DNA of 38,673 nt from Syntrophus sp. (in: bacteria) (GTDB taxonomy: Bacteria; Desulfobacterota; Syntrophia; Syntrophales; UBA8958), in contig JANXZC010000053.1 of NCBI GenBank assembly GCA_025355725.1, positions 1-38,673 on the forward strand, written 5' to 3'. A program made the position numbers and the translations under genes. This document shows, piece by piece, positions 8,376-16,284 of the stretch (the first letter of the stretch is position 1; each line of letters begins with the position of its first letter). The notes beneath the pieces were generated by a model. It worked only from the letters and a program-made list of their open reading frames with translations. It ran no database searches and was not told where the DNA came from.

Positions 8376-8388
8376 AAGAAAGTTGCCA
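8373..8388 (-). promoter_or_regulatory. Sigma-54 promoter of fliD-fliS-fliT
   Basis: On the minus strand, TGGCAACTTTCTTGCA matches the -24/-12 consensus with a 10-base GG-to-GC spacing. The predicted start is near 8362, giving a leader of about 57 bases. The -24 end abuts the uridine tract of the fliC terminator. Confidence 0.72.
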
Positions 8389-8423
8389 AAAAAAGCCCTG
8401 TAGGTTTTGCAACCTACAGGGCT
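8387..8423 (-). terminator. Rho-independent terminator of fliC
   Basis: A perfect 13-bp stem (AGCCCTGTAGGTT with its complement, 8394-8406 and 8411-8423) closes a 4-base loop and is followed on the minus strand by seven T residues. It lies 25 bases after the fliC stop. It should separate abundant fliC mRNA from fliD. Confidence 0.93.
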
Positions 8424-8448
8424 CGTGTTGAGGGTTTCTGAGGGAAGT

Positions 8449-9579
8449 TTACTTGAACAGCGACAGAACATTTTGTGCAGACTGGTTGGCCTGCGCAAGC
8501 ATGGCGGTACCGGCCTGGACGAGGATCTGGTTCTTAGTGAAGTTCGTCATTTCAGCCGCCATGTCCACATCACGGATGACCGATTCTGCGGCCTGGGTGT
8601 TTTCAATGGTTGTTGCCAGGTTGGCAGAGGCATACCCAAGTCTGTTTTGTGCCGCACCGATATCGCCCCGCGTGGTATTCAGGAGACCGATTGCGGTGTC
8701 AAGCGTAGTCATGAATGTCGCAGCGTGTGCAGCGGTATCAAGCTGATCGACGGCGAGTCCGAGAGCTGTGCTTGTAGCGGTCCCCAGCAAGATACCAATC
8801 TTGTCGTCGCCCGTGGCACTATTCTTTGCTCCCACCTGGAAGTTGGACGCGGTTCCAGCATTGGCGATCATGGTGCCATCACCGGTATCGTCGTTAACAA
8901 AGTTGTCATTGAACTTTACTGTCAGACCGAAGGCCGCAAAGCTCACTTCCTTTGTCGACCCACTGCTTGGTTTCGTAAAGCCAGTGATCGTCTGGGAGAC
9001 CGCCGCGCTACCCACAGTCGCCGTAATAGTGAGTGAAGATACGCCTAATGCGGTTGAAGTTGCGACCATCGTATAGGTCTGGCCAGACTGCAATCCTGTC
9101 ACCCCAGCGAAGCCCAACCCAGCAGTAAAAGTACCACCAGATGAGGCTGTGACGCCGAAAGTACCGTTCAGGAGCTTTGTTCCCGCATACTCCGTTGATT
9201 GAGCAATGCGGTCGATTTCGTTGATCAGCTTGTTACCTTCCGCGTTAATCTTGCTAAGGTTGGAGCTGGCGTTCGCCGATGAAGCCTGGGTGGCCAGTTC
9301 CTTCAAGCGGGTAAGCATGTTGCTGATCTGGTCAACTCCACCTTCAGCAACCTGGAGGAGGGAATTGGCTTCCGCCGTGTTTCTGCTTGCCACCTTGTAG
9401 CTGGCGATATCCGCCCGGAACTGCTGTGATATGGCAAGACCTGCCGCGTCGTCAGCGGCTCTGTTAATCCTGTAACCGGACGACAGTTTTTCAAGAGACT
9501 TGCCGACAGCAGCATCGGAAATACCGAGGTTTTTCTGTGCATTCATTGCCGCGATGTTGTTTTGAATTCTGAATCCCAT
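8449..9579 (-). CDS. fliC: Flagellin FliC
   Basis: A 376-residue flagellin, the filament subunit. The conserved N-terminal D0/D1 region (residues 1-145) contains the LEKLSSGYRINRAADDAAGLAI segment, and the conserved C-terminal D1/D0 region (about 285-376) contains IENTQAAESVIRDVDMAAEMTNFTKNQIL and the AMLAQANQSAQNVLSLF ending. The central surface domain (about 150-280) is short and rich in Thr, Ser, Ala and Gly, offering many possible O-glycosylation sites. The ATG has an AAGGAGG ribosome site. The gene has a sigma-54 promoter, a ~155-base leader with a CsrA-type hairpin, and a strong terminator. The upstream glycan island suggests the product is glycosylated. Confidence 0.97.
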   Translation of the reverse strand: MGFRIQNNIAAMNAQKNLGISDAAVGKSLEKLSSGYRINRAADDAAGLAISQQFRADIASYKVASRNTAEANSLLQVAEGGVDQISNMLTRLKELATQASSANASSNLSKINAEGNKLINEIDRIAQSTEYAGTKLLNGTFGVTASSGGTFTAGLGFAGVTGLQSGQTYTMVATSTALGVSSLTITATVGSAAVSQTITGFTKPSSGSTKEVSFAAFGLTVKFNDNFVNDDTGDGTMIANAGTASNFQVGAKNSATGDDKIGILLGTATSTALGLAVDQLDTAAHAATFMTTLDTAIGLLNTTRGDIGAAQNRLGYASANLATTIENTQAAESVIRDVDMAAEMTNFTKNQILVQAGTAMLAQANQSAQNVLSLFK

Positions 9580-9621
9580 GATTTTAATCCTCCTTGATTT
9601 TGTTTTTCCTTGCGGAATTAT

Positions 9622-9639
9622 TTCGGCATCCTTGCCGAA
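9622..9639 (-). promoter_or_regulatory. CsrA-type hairpin in the fliC leader
   Basis: The minus-strand RNA contains UUCGGC-AAGGAU-GCCGAA: a perfect 6-bp stem with a six-base loop carrying GGA. The core CAAGGAUG matches the CsrA high-affinity consensus (RUACARGGAUGU). A second GGA cluster is in the Shine-Dalgarno AAGGAGGA (9588-9595), roughly 36-43 bases downstream. This two-site layout matches the CsrA-repressed hag leader of Bacillus subtilis. Confidence 0.65.
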
Positions 9640-9678
9640 TTGGTTTGAAAGTTATTATTATCGATCCGGTTTCAACTG

Positions 9679-9711
9679 TTACTTTTTCCGGTCGCCCTTA
9701 CCGCTCTTCAT
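9679..9711 (-). CDS. Possible 10-codon leader ORF upstream of fliC
   Basis: Within the predicted fliC 5' leader, an ATG at 9711 is preceded by GGAGGGGGG at workable spacing and starts the short, very basic frame MKSGKGDRKK, ending at TAA. Its translation could affect folding of the downstream CsrA hairpin region. It may equally be chance in a purine-rich leader. Nothing else supports that it is translated. Confidence 0.22.
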   Translation of the reverse strand: MKSGKGDRKK

Positions 9712-9744
9712 TCTCACCCCCCTCCATCGTTTTCATTCTATTAT

Positions 9745-9760
9745 TGCAATGCACATGCCA
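9745..9760 (-). promoter_or_regulatory. Sigma-54 promoter of fliC
   Basis: On the minus strand, TGGCATGTGCATTGCA is an almost perfect sigma-54 -24/-12 element with 10 bases between GG and GC. Transcription should start near 9734, leaving a leader of about 155 bases. I found no comparable sigma-28 element for fliC. The rest of 9580-9991 holds the leader features, a palindromic box at 9824-9838 and no convincing gene. Confidence 0.82.
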
Positions 9761-9823
9761 CGAGTAAATAATCAATAAATAAGAATACATATGTTTCTTG
9801 TAGAAGATATTTTTCGAAGAAAA

Positions 9824-9838
9824 GGGAAAATATTTCCC
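9824..9838 (-). promoter_or_regulatory. Palindromic box upstream of fliC, candidate activator site
   Basis: Read toward fliC this is GGGAAATATTTTCCC, with arms GGGAAA and TTTCCC. It shares 14 identical bases with the box upstream of flgN in the same orientation. Its centre is about 72 bp upstream of the -24 GG, in the usual range for enhancer sites of NtrC-type activators. Binding is inferred from placement and recurrence only. Confidence 0.45.
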
Positions 9839-9991
9839 AATTTCATCCTTGACGCCGATATTTTATTTTCCTATCGTTTGAAAAGACTATCGGTAAGGAA
9901 TACAGAATACTTTAACTTTATTTTATGGACGGCAAACGGGCTCCTGATTTACATAGGATTGAAGTTCACACATTAGCGGCGGTTGATGATC

Positions 9992-12900
9992 TTATCTGTC
10001 AATAAAACCCTGTAGCCCTACGCGGAAATATTCAGTCTTTTCAGGAGATTGATTCATTACTAACTTGTCGAATCTTGTACATATAAAGTTTTGAAAATCG
10101 ACTGGCAGCAGGCTAATTACTCTTTTCGTCTGAGAAGAAATTTCTGGCTGATCTTTCAATGCAAAATCGATCTCAAGTAAAATGCCAATCATGTCTTCTA
10201 TGTCATCTATTTTTACATTTCTATTTAGACTAAGTTCTTTCAATATCAGATCGCATCTGCCAACAAAATCCAATAACCTGTTTTGCCTTAAATCAATTTC
10301 ACATAAATAAAGAAGGGCCTTAACAAGCACCGGCTGGAGAGAAAGGACACTATCAAAAAAGGTTCTCGCCACATCAAATCGATCAAGTTGAAGACTGATT
10401 TCTCCCAATCCCATCAAAGGGTCAATACCATGGGAGGCCACATTTAAAGCTTTTGTAAAAGCCTCCATGGCTTGCTCAATAAGATTCCGATGTTGGTAGA
10501 CTCTCCCAAGGTTACACAGGGCTGGATAGTTTGTTGGTTCAAGTCGGAGGACTTCATTCAAGACTTCGAGGGCCCGATCTTCCTCATTGGATTCAATCCG
10601 CAGCAAGGCAAGACGATTCAGTATCATGGTACCCCGGTTTCCAAGGTCGAAGAGTTTGTCCAGACATTTCTTTTCCTCTTGAAAAGATTTGGACTCCTTA
10701 TTCAACTTGGCCAGCATATACCATATTTCCTGCTCATCAGGGGCTTCGTCGAGGGCCAAGTTCAGGTAGGAACGAGCGCGATCAAAATTCTGAAATCTGT
10801 CCATGTGAAAGCACCCCGCATTCCACCAGACTTGCCATTTACTCTCCGCGATGTCTGCCGCCAGTTTATACTCGTCCTCCATTTTTGATATCTCGCCTAG
10901 GGCGCACCAGGCATGTCCGATCAGGAGATGAACACTCGGTGCTTCGCTCATGGTTGTATTGACGACCAGCCCGGCCCGCTCGGGATTCTTCTCAAACGTA
11001 TCACGGAGTTCAAGGAACCTTGCTCCATGTGAAAAGACGTCCTTCCATTCTCCCCTTTCGCCGGCAATCATGGTCAGGGTGTAGTACGAGTCAAGATGCT
11101 CCGGATACTTTCTGAGGGCATCCCGTGAATATTCTCCGGCTTTGTCCAGATCTCCCATCCGGAAGAAGGCGATGGCCGCGTCATGGCGTGCCCAAAGGTA
11201 CATGGGGTGCGCATCGTTTTTCCGCTCCGCCAGTTCAATGGCGATAATGGATTCTCTTGCGGCATCTTCGTTCATTCCCCTGGAGAGATAGGATGCCCCC
11301 AGGTAATGATGGGGGCTAGGATCTTCGGGATTCTCCTCAATTTGTTTCTTGAGCAGATCGCTCGTCCTTACAAACTTTTCCTGTGCCTTTTTCTCCTCCA
11401 CATCGTATCCATAATGCATTAATTCGATCTTAGACTCTTTAATATTAGACGGTCCTTCAACACGATTGTGAACAATACCTTCGTAATGAATAACCCCGTT
11501 ATTTCGAAATAGCCTTTCGGAATTATGCCTGGCGCTTTTGGCGCCGTTGCTGTAAGTGCTGATAATATTAGCTTGAATTGCATCAGCAGGACCCGCACTG
11601 CGGACGGCCTCTCTAAGCTTCTCACCGCTTCCCTGCACTATCTCCTCATCCGCATCGATTATGAAGATCCAATCCCCAGAGGCGTACGCCAAAGACTGAT
11701 TTCTCGCCTTGCTGAAACTTCCCTCCCAGGGATGAAAATGGACCTTGTCCGTGAACTGCCTTGCTATCTCCACGGTTCCGTCCGTGGAACCTGTGTCCAC
11801 GATGATTAGTTCATCGACATAATCTTTGACACTTTCAAGGCACTGCTTAAGAAGGGTCTCCTCATTTTTAACAATCATGCAGCAACTGATAGTCGGCTCT
11901 TTATTCCCAACCGGCACTGGGGCGGCTAGGTCGCGCAGAAGACTCAGGCATGTATCCTCATCTGGCTTCTCAATAAGGACACGCTCAAGGTAGGGGCGGG
12001 CTTTTTGGCGACACCCTTTATTATAGAGGTAGATGGCGGCAGCGCGCAGTGGTACATAGCGTTCCGGTGCGGATATTACAGCTCGTTCGACGGACTCATC
12101 GAACATTACGACCTGGCCCAGCTCGTACCGGGCAATACCGATCAAGATGTGCATGTTCCACTCTTCATTGACGGAACATGTAACAAGGTTTTCAAACTCG
12201 ACGGGGGCTGCACGGAACCTGTGCACAAGCCGCAGGTACTCCGCCCCATATTGGATCACCTTGCCCCATTCGCCCCGTTCATAACTGGTTAGCATAAGAA
12301 CGAAGTGGGAGTCGAAGTGCCGGGGGTCTCTGCTCAAGGCAGACCATGCGATTTCCTCGGCCCGGTCATATTCCTTCTGCCTGTATAAGCACATGGCAGC
12401 GTTGTAACGTGATAAAAGAAAGATGAGGTTGCGATCACCCCTGTCATCGGCAAGTTCGATGGCCCGAAGGCTTGATTCCAATGCCTTATCGATCATTCCT
12501 TCCGTGAGATAGGAGCAGCTCAGGTAATGCCAGGGCTGTGGATTCAGGGGATCGTCCTCTATGTCCTTTTTAAGGAGTGCCACCGTCCGTTCGTATTTCT
12601 TACGCATATCGCCTTTGCCGAGATCGTAACCGTGGTGGATCAGGCGAATGGGATAGATGTGGGCTTTCGTAATCCCGACAACACGGTTGTGGACCCGTCC
12701 CTCATAATGGATTACCCCGTTACGATGGAAGAGGCGTTCAACACTATGGATTCCCTCACTACGGCCTTGGTGGAGACGGCTAACGACCTGAATCATAATG
12801 GCATCAAGCTCTTTATTCTTAACTGCATCCAACAGAATATGAGCGTCTTCTTGAATCAACTCTTCATCGGCGTCGATAATAAAGATCCAGTGCCCCGAGG

Positions 12901-13174
12901 CGTATGAGATGGACTGGTTCCGATGAAGGCTGAAATCATTTTCCCAGGGGTGGTGATAGACACGGGCGCCGAAGCTTTCGGCGATGGCAACTGTTTTGTC
13001 GGTTGATCCCGTATCTACAATTATGATCTCATTTACCCAGTTCTTGATGCTGTCAAGGCACTGCGGGAGCATGGCTTCTTCGTTTTTCACGATCATACAG
13101 GCGGAAATTTTGGGGGAGGTTTTCGTGCGGGCAATCTGATTATTCTTATATTTTATTTTCTTTTTTTTAGCCAT
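9992..13174 (-). CDS. Tandem GT2-TPR glycosyltransferase (two GT2 domains, three TPR blocks)
   Basis: A 1060-residue cytoplasmic protein built from two consecutive copies of a GT2-TPR module. Domain A (about residues 22-240) and domain B (about 425-640) each contain the MIVKNEE, DE(L/I)IIVDTGSTD.TV.IA and WIFIIDADEE motifs of SunS-like family 2 glycosyltransferases; DADEE is the nucleotide-sugar/metal-binding acidic motif. TPR-like helices follow each domain, and a long TPR run fills residues 640-1000. The N-terminus is Lys-rich. It is the last gene before fliC on the same strand. TPR-plus-glycosyltransferase proteins such as Caulobacter FlmG bind flagellin through the TPRs, so a flagellin glycosyltransferase is a reasonable inference. 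The sugar and acceptor are unknown. Confidence 0.82.
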   Translation of the reverse strand: MAKKKKIKYKNNQIARTKTSPKISACMIVKNEEAMLPQCLDSIKNWVNEIIIVDTGSTDKTVAIAESFGARVYHHPWENDFSLHRNQSISYASGHWIFIIDADEELIQEDAHILLDAVKNKELDAIMIQVVSRLHQGRSEGIHSVERLFHRNGVIHYEGRVHNRVVGITKAHIYPIRLIHHGYDLGKGDMRKKYERTVALLKKDIEDDPLNPQPWHYLSCSYLTEGMIDKALESSLRAIELADDRGDRNLIFLLSRYNAAMCLYRQKEYDRAEEIAWSALSRDPRHFDSHFVLMLTSYERGEWGKVIQYGAEYLRLVHRFRAAPVEFENLVTCSVNEEWNMHILIGIARYELGQVVMFDESVERAVISAPERYVPLRAAAIYLYNKGCRQKARPYLERVLIEKPDEDTCLSLLRDLAAPVPVGNKEPTISCCMIVKNEETLLKQCLESVKDYVDELIIVDTGSTDGTVEIARQFTDKVHFHPWEGSFSKARNQSLAYASGDWIFIIDADEEIVQGSGEKLREAVRSAGPADAIQANIISTYSNGAKSARHNSERLFRNNGVIHYEGIVHNRVEGPSNIKESKIELMHYGYDVEEKKAQEKFVRTSDLLKKQIEENPEDPSPHHYLGASYLSRGMNEDAARESIIAIELAERKNDAHPMYLWARHDAAIAFFRMGDLDKAGEYSRDALRKYPEHLDSYYTLTMIAGERGEWKDVFSHGARFLELRDTFEKNPERAGLVVNTTMSEAPSVHLLIGHAWCALGEISKMEDEYKLAADIAESKWQVWWNAGCFHMDRFQNFDRARSYLNLALDEAPDEQEIWYMLAKLNKESKSFQEEKKCLDKLFDLGNRGTMILNRLALLRIESNEEDRALEVLNEVLRLEPTNYPALCNLGRVYQHRNLIEQAMEAFTKALNVASHGIDPLMGLGEISLQLDRFDVARTFFDSVLSLQPVLVKALLYLCEIDLRQNRLLDFVGRCDLILKELSLNRNVKIDDIEDMIGILLEIDFALKDQPEISSQTKRVISLLPVDFQNFICTRFDKLVMNQSPEKTEYFRVGLQGFIDR

Positions 13175-13315
13175 TTAAGTCACACCTTTCACTGTCCAAA
13201 AATATCATATTCACCATAGCTATTCAGAGATCATGCTTCCGATTATTCTCATAAAATTGTCCAGTACGTGAAGGCGATTCCTCTAGTTATTTTCACGGTT
13301 CGGCATCTTATTTTT

Positions 13316-14260
13316 TCAGTCATGATGACCTCCAGGGCTTTGCAGGAGGTCTATGGTCTCGATGATGTTCTTTTCAATGGACCCGGTAAAGGTAAAACCA
13401 AGATCCCGGAAGCGTCGGCTTGAGACTTCGTATGACAACTGGTTCATGATTTCCGCATCCACATAGTCGATCATGACTTCACCAACGTGCGGTCTAATCC
13501 AGGAGATGACATCATTTACGGTCAGATTCTCTGTTATGACGTTATAGACGCGACCGTCGAAACAGCGTTTATCGAGAAGGAAAAAAAAGGCATCCATAGC
13601 GTCTTTGATGGCCAGATAGGGACGTTTCTGGTGCAGAGCCGTACGCCAGACTGTGAGTGGCTGTCCCAGAACAGCCTGCCAGCAAAACTTGTTGACGGCA
13701 GTATGAAACCGCATCCCCGGTGAGATCCCCACAATCGTCCCGAAACGGCAGGTAACGAAACGCAGGTCTTTTGTGGCAGCCATTTCTTGCAAAAGCCGCT
13801 CTTCCCGGAGCTTGGTTTCCGCGTAGGGACTCTGGGGCTTCAGGTCTTCCTCATGGCAATCCTCATCAACCGTTGACTCCTGGGTACCATAGACGCTTGT
13901 TGAAGACAGATGGATCATAGAAATGCCCAAAAGAACGCAACTTTCGGCCACCTTTTTGGTAGCGTTATAATTCACGTGCTCGATCTTTTCCCTGATCTGG
14001 AAACTCCCTGCAGCGTCGGTAATAGCGGCGAGATGGATTACCGCATCGACACCGGCCATGATGGACGGCAGGTCCATTTCAAGAACGTCCCCTTCAATAA
14101 ACCGGTAGATGCAATTACCGGGAAGGTTAAACAATGAGGTGTATCGCTGGGTGGACAGATTGTCGATCATGACGATCTCTGATGATGGGAAATGGCTTGG
14201 AATCTCCCTGATCAGCCTTGATCCGATATGTCCCAACGGACCCGTGACAAGTATCTTCAT
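13316..14260 (-). CDS. NAD-dependent epimerase/dehydratase (sugar nucleotide SDR)
   Basis: A 314-residue extended short-chain dehydrogenase. It has the N-terminal Rossmann motif (ILVTGPLGHIGSRL), a VIHLAAITD strand, the catalytic Ser/Thr region (HLSSTSVYGT) and the YxxxK motif in SPYAETKLREE. It probably acts on a nucleotide-activated hexose as an epimerase, dehydratase or reductase; the reaction cannot be told from sequence alone. It starts 4 bases after the previous SDR gene, with an AAGGTGAT ribosome site, so the two are coupled. Confidence 0.83.
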   Translation of the reverse strand: MKILVTGPLGHIGSRLIREIPSHFPSSEIVMIDNLSTQRYTSLFNLPGNCIYRFIEGDVLEMDLPSIMAGVDAVIHLAAITDAAGSFQIREKIEHVNYNATKKVAESCVLLGISMIHLSSTSVYGTQESTVDEDCHEEDLKPQSPYAETKLREERLLQEMAATKDLRFVTCRFGTIVGISPGMRFHTAVNKFCWQAVLGQPLTVWRTALHQKRPYLAIKDAMDAFFFLLDKRCFDGRVYNVITENLTVNDVISWIRPHVGEVMIDYVDAEIMNQLSYEVSSRRFRDLGFTFTGSIEKNIIETIDLLQSPGGHHD

Positions 14261-14264
14261 GATA

Positions 14265-15275
14265 TCACCTTAAATATTTATCCAGACACGTTTCATAATA
14301 CTCTTTGGTCATTAAAAGACCTGTTTTCAGATCGGTCAATGGTTTCCATTTGACAAGGGATTTGATCTTTTTATTGCTGATGACGGCGTCGCCGATCTCA
14401 AGTGGTTTTCTGTCTTTCGGCCATTCGACTAATTTGACTTTGCCTGACCCTATATATTTTACGGTTGCTTTGGCAATGTCCACCACACTGACATGTTCAT
14501 CGCCGACGGCGAATAGAGTTTCGTTATTCGTCTGTTCAGTCTGAGACGAGAGGATTAAAGCGGAGATCACATCATCGATGAAAATGGTATTTCTTTTTTG
14601 CGCACCGTCCCCGAAAACCGTTATTGTTTTGTTCTGAAGGGCGAGTCCGACAAAGTAGTTGTTAAAGGTGAAATCGCCGCTGTGGATGCTTGCACGAGGT
14701 CCGTAGGTGTTGGAGATCCGAATGACTGTTGCCCTCAGGGCGTAGATATTCGCATATATCAAGACATATTTCTCCGCGACGGTTTTGTTGGCCGAATAGA
14801 TATCAGTTGGAAACTCAGGGTGATTTTCATCGGCGGGCTGGTAGTGGAGCTTTCCCAGTTGGGTGCTGGTTCCCAGGTGAATGAATTTCGCATCCCGATT
14901 GAAGCGGCGGATGGCCTCCAGAAGGTTGATAACGGCGCGGCTGTTCACGTCAAGGTTCATCCATGGTTCGCGGATGGAAAAAGGATGAGAGGTGGAGGCG
15001 GCGCAGTTGAAAATGATATCCTTTTCAAAAATATGCTCCGTCAGCCGATCCATATTCAAAATATCATAGTGACAAAGTTGAACATAGTCTCTGATGTCAT
15101 GGATATTATAAAGATTACCTCCGGAGCTGGGGTCCATGCAGTCATAAATTGTAACCTCGCCGCCTAACTCCAGGCATTTGTGGGCGAGATTACTGCCGAT
15201 AAAGCCAAGTCCTCCGGTGATCAGAATCCTCTGCCCTCTCAGAGATGGCAATTTAATATCTGAGTTTTGTGCCAT
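14265..15275 (-). CDS. NAD-dependent epimerase/dehydratase (GalE/RfbB-like SDR)
   Basis: A 336-residue extended SDR. Visible motifs are the Rossmann loop ILITGGLGFIGSNLAHKCL, the IFNCAASTSHPFS strand, the FIHLGTSTQLG serine/threonine segment, YSANK as the catalytic YxxxK, and RISNTYGPR plus FIDDVISALILS in the substrate domain. These place it with UDP-glucose 4-epimerase or dTDP-glucose 4,6-dehydratase relatives. It is the first of a two-gene pair, separated from the upstream methyltransferase gene by 97 bases, where I see no strong promoter or terminator. Confidence 0.85.
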   Translation of the reverse strand: MAQNSDIKLPSLRGQRILITGGLGFIGSNLAHKCLELGGEVTIYDCMDPSSGGNLYNIHDIRDYVQLCHYDILNMDRLTEHIFEKDIIFNCAASTSHPFSIREPWMNLDVNSRAVINLLEAIRRFNRDAKFIHLGTSTQLGKLHYQPADENHPEFPTDIYSANKTVAEKYVLIYANIYALRATVIRISNTYGPRASIHSGDFTFNNYFVGLALQNKTITVFGDGAQKRNTIFIDDVISALILSSQTEQTNNETLFAVGDEHVSVVDIAKATVKYIGSGKVKLVEWPKDRKPLEIGDAVISNKKIKSLVKWKPLTDLKTGLLMTKEYYETCLDKYLR

Positions 15276-15372
15276 TATTCTCTCTGCCTCCCATAACCAT
15301 GTAAAAAAAATATTTTAGTGTAATCATTCTATCCGTTTTCAGACAAATAATTCAAATTCTTGGAATTGCAGG

Positions 15373-16284
15373 TTAGTCGTGATTCTCTGATCGTCTGTAA
15401 ATCGCTTGCCAATAATAGCTCCAGGGTCGCGCCCATGAATCAGCGACTAATATCCATTGGTCATCTGGTTTATAAGCTGCCAGAAATTTAATTGAATGAT
15501 TAATAACCTCACTGCTGTTATGTATATCTAATACATCACGTAACACTCCCATGTTCAACGCAATTGATACCTCATTCTCCTTTGGCATTATGTTTAACGA
15601 CGGATCTTTGTATTTACCGACGGGGTTTTTAACGTAGAGATAATTACAATGACAGGCTATATAATCTAAGTAATTCTGAACAATCTGAGGTTCCATTTCC
15701 GCAAATGAGTCAATGTTGATGCAAAGATCAAAATGGCGCATCTCCATCTCAGGCAAATCGGTCGCTTTTATAAAATTCACTTTAGACAAATTTTCATCGC
15801 TAAGTACCTCCATAAGGTAGCGATGACTCAGTTCCAAACAATTTGGCAGGTCCACGATGGTATAAGATTTAACTAGATGATTAGAGAGGATTGAATGGCA
15901 CGTCCGGCCATAACCTGCACCGATCTCTATAATATTCATGTCATCAAGATGTAAATGATCGGCAATGAATTCAATTTCATAAACCCCCTGGAGATAATCC
16001 ATACAAACGGCCTGTCCGTCATAATTAACGGAGATGGGTTCACCCACATTGCGGTTTTTTATTTTAGATAGACGATCTCTGTTTTGTGGCGAGAGCTCTG
16101 CACATAGATTATAAATTAGCGTCTTAAGATATCGCATGCCGTTTGTTTGCGGATTCCAGAGGGCTATCCTAAAATTTACATCCGAGCTTTTAAAATCATT
16201 TAGGTCCTGGATTTTGTCAAGAGTAATGCATGACGTGTTTATAAGTTTCCAGAGGGCGCTTTCGGCAGTCTTGGTTGAACTCAT
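15373..16284 (-). CDS. Putative sugar O-methyltransferase
   Basis: A 303-residue SAM-dependent methyltransferase. Motif I is visible as NIIEIGAGYGRTCHSIL (about residue 135-150), followed by YTIVDLPNCLELSHRYL and the HFDLCINIDSFAEM segment. The layout resembles the family annotated as putative sugar O-methyltransferases found in polysaccharide clusters; a sugar substrate is inferred from that and from its neighbours. It overlaps the upstream SDR gene by 4 bases (ATGA) and ends the seven-gene coupled run. GC content looks lower than that of its neighbours. Confidence 0.7.
   Translation of the reverse strand: MSSTKTAESALWKLINTSCITLDKIQDLNDFKSSDVNFRIALWNPQTNGMRYLKTLIYNLCAELSPQNRDRLSKIKNRNVGEPISVNYDGQAVCMDYLQGVYEIEFIADHLHLDDMNIIEIGAGYGRTCHSILSNHLVKSYTIVDLPNCLELSHRYLMEVLSDENLSKVNFIKATDLPEMEMRHFDLCINIDSFAEMEPQIVQNYLDYIACHCNYLYVKNPVGKYKDPSLNIMPKENEVSIALNMGVLRDVLDIHNSSEVINHSIKFLAAYKPDDQWILVADSWARPWSYYWQAIYRRSENHD

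Noticed and set aside
9612-9660. Sigma-28 promoter for fliC (GCCGAAAT with upstream CAAA)
   Set aside because: Spacing and -35 match are poor, the GCCGAA belongs to the leader hairpin, and a much better sigma-54 site lies upstream.
9791-9976. 61-codon plus-strand frame upstream of fliC
   Set aside because: No ribosome site or recognisable motif; it covers the palindromic box and upstream promoter region of fliC.
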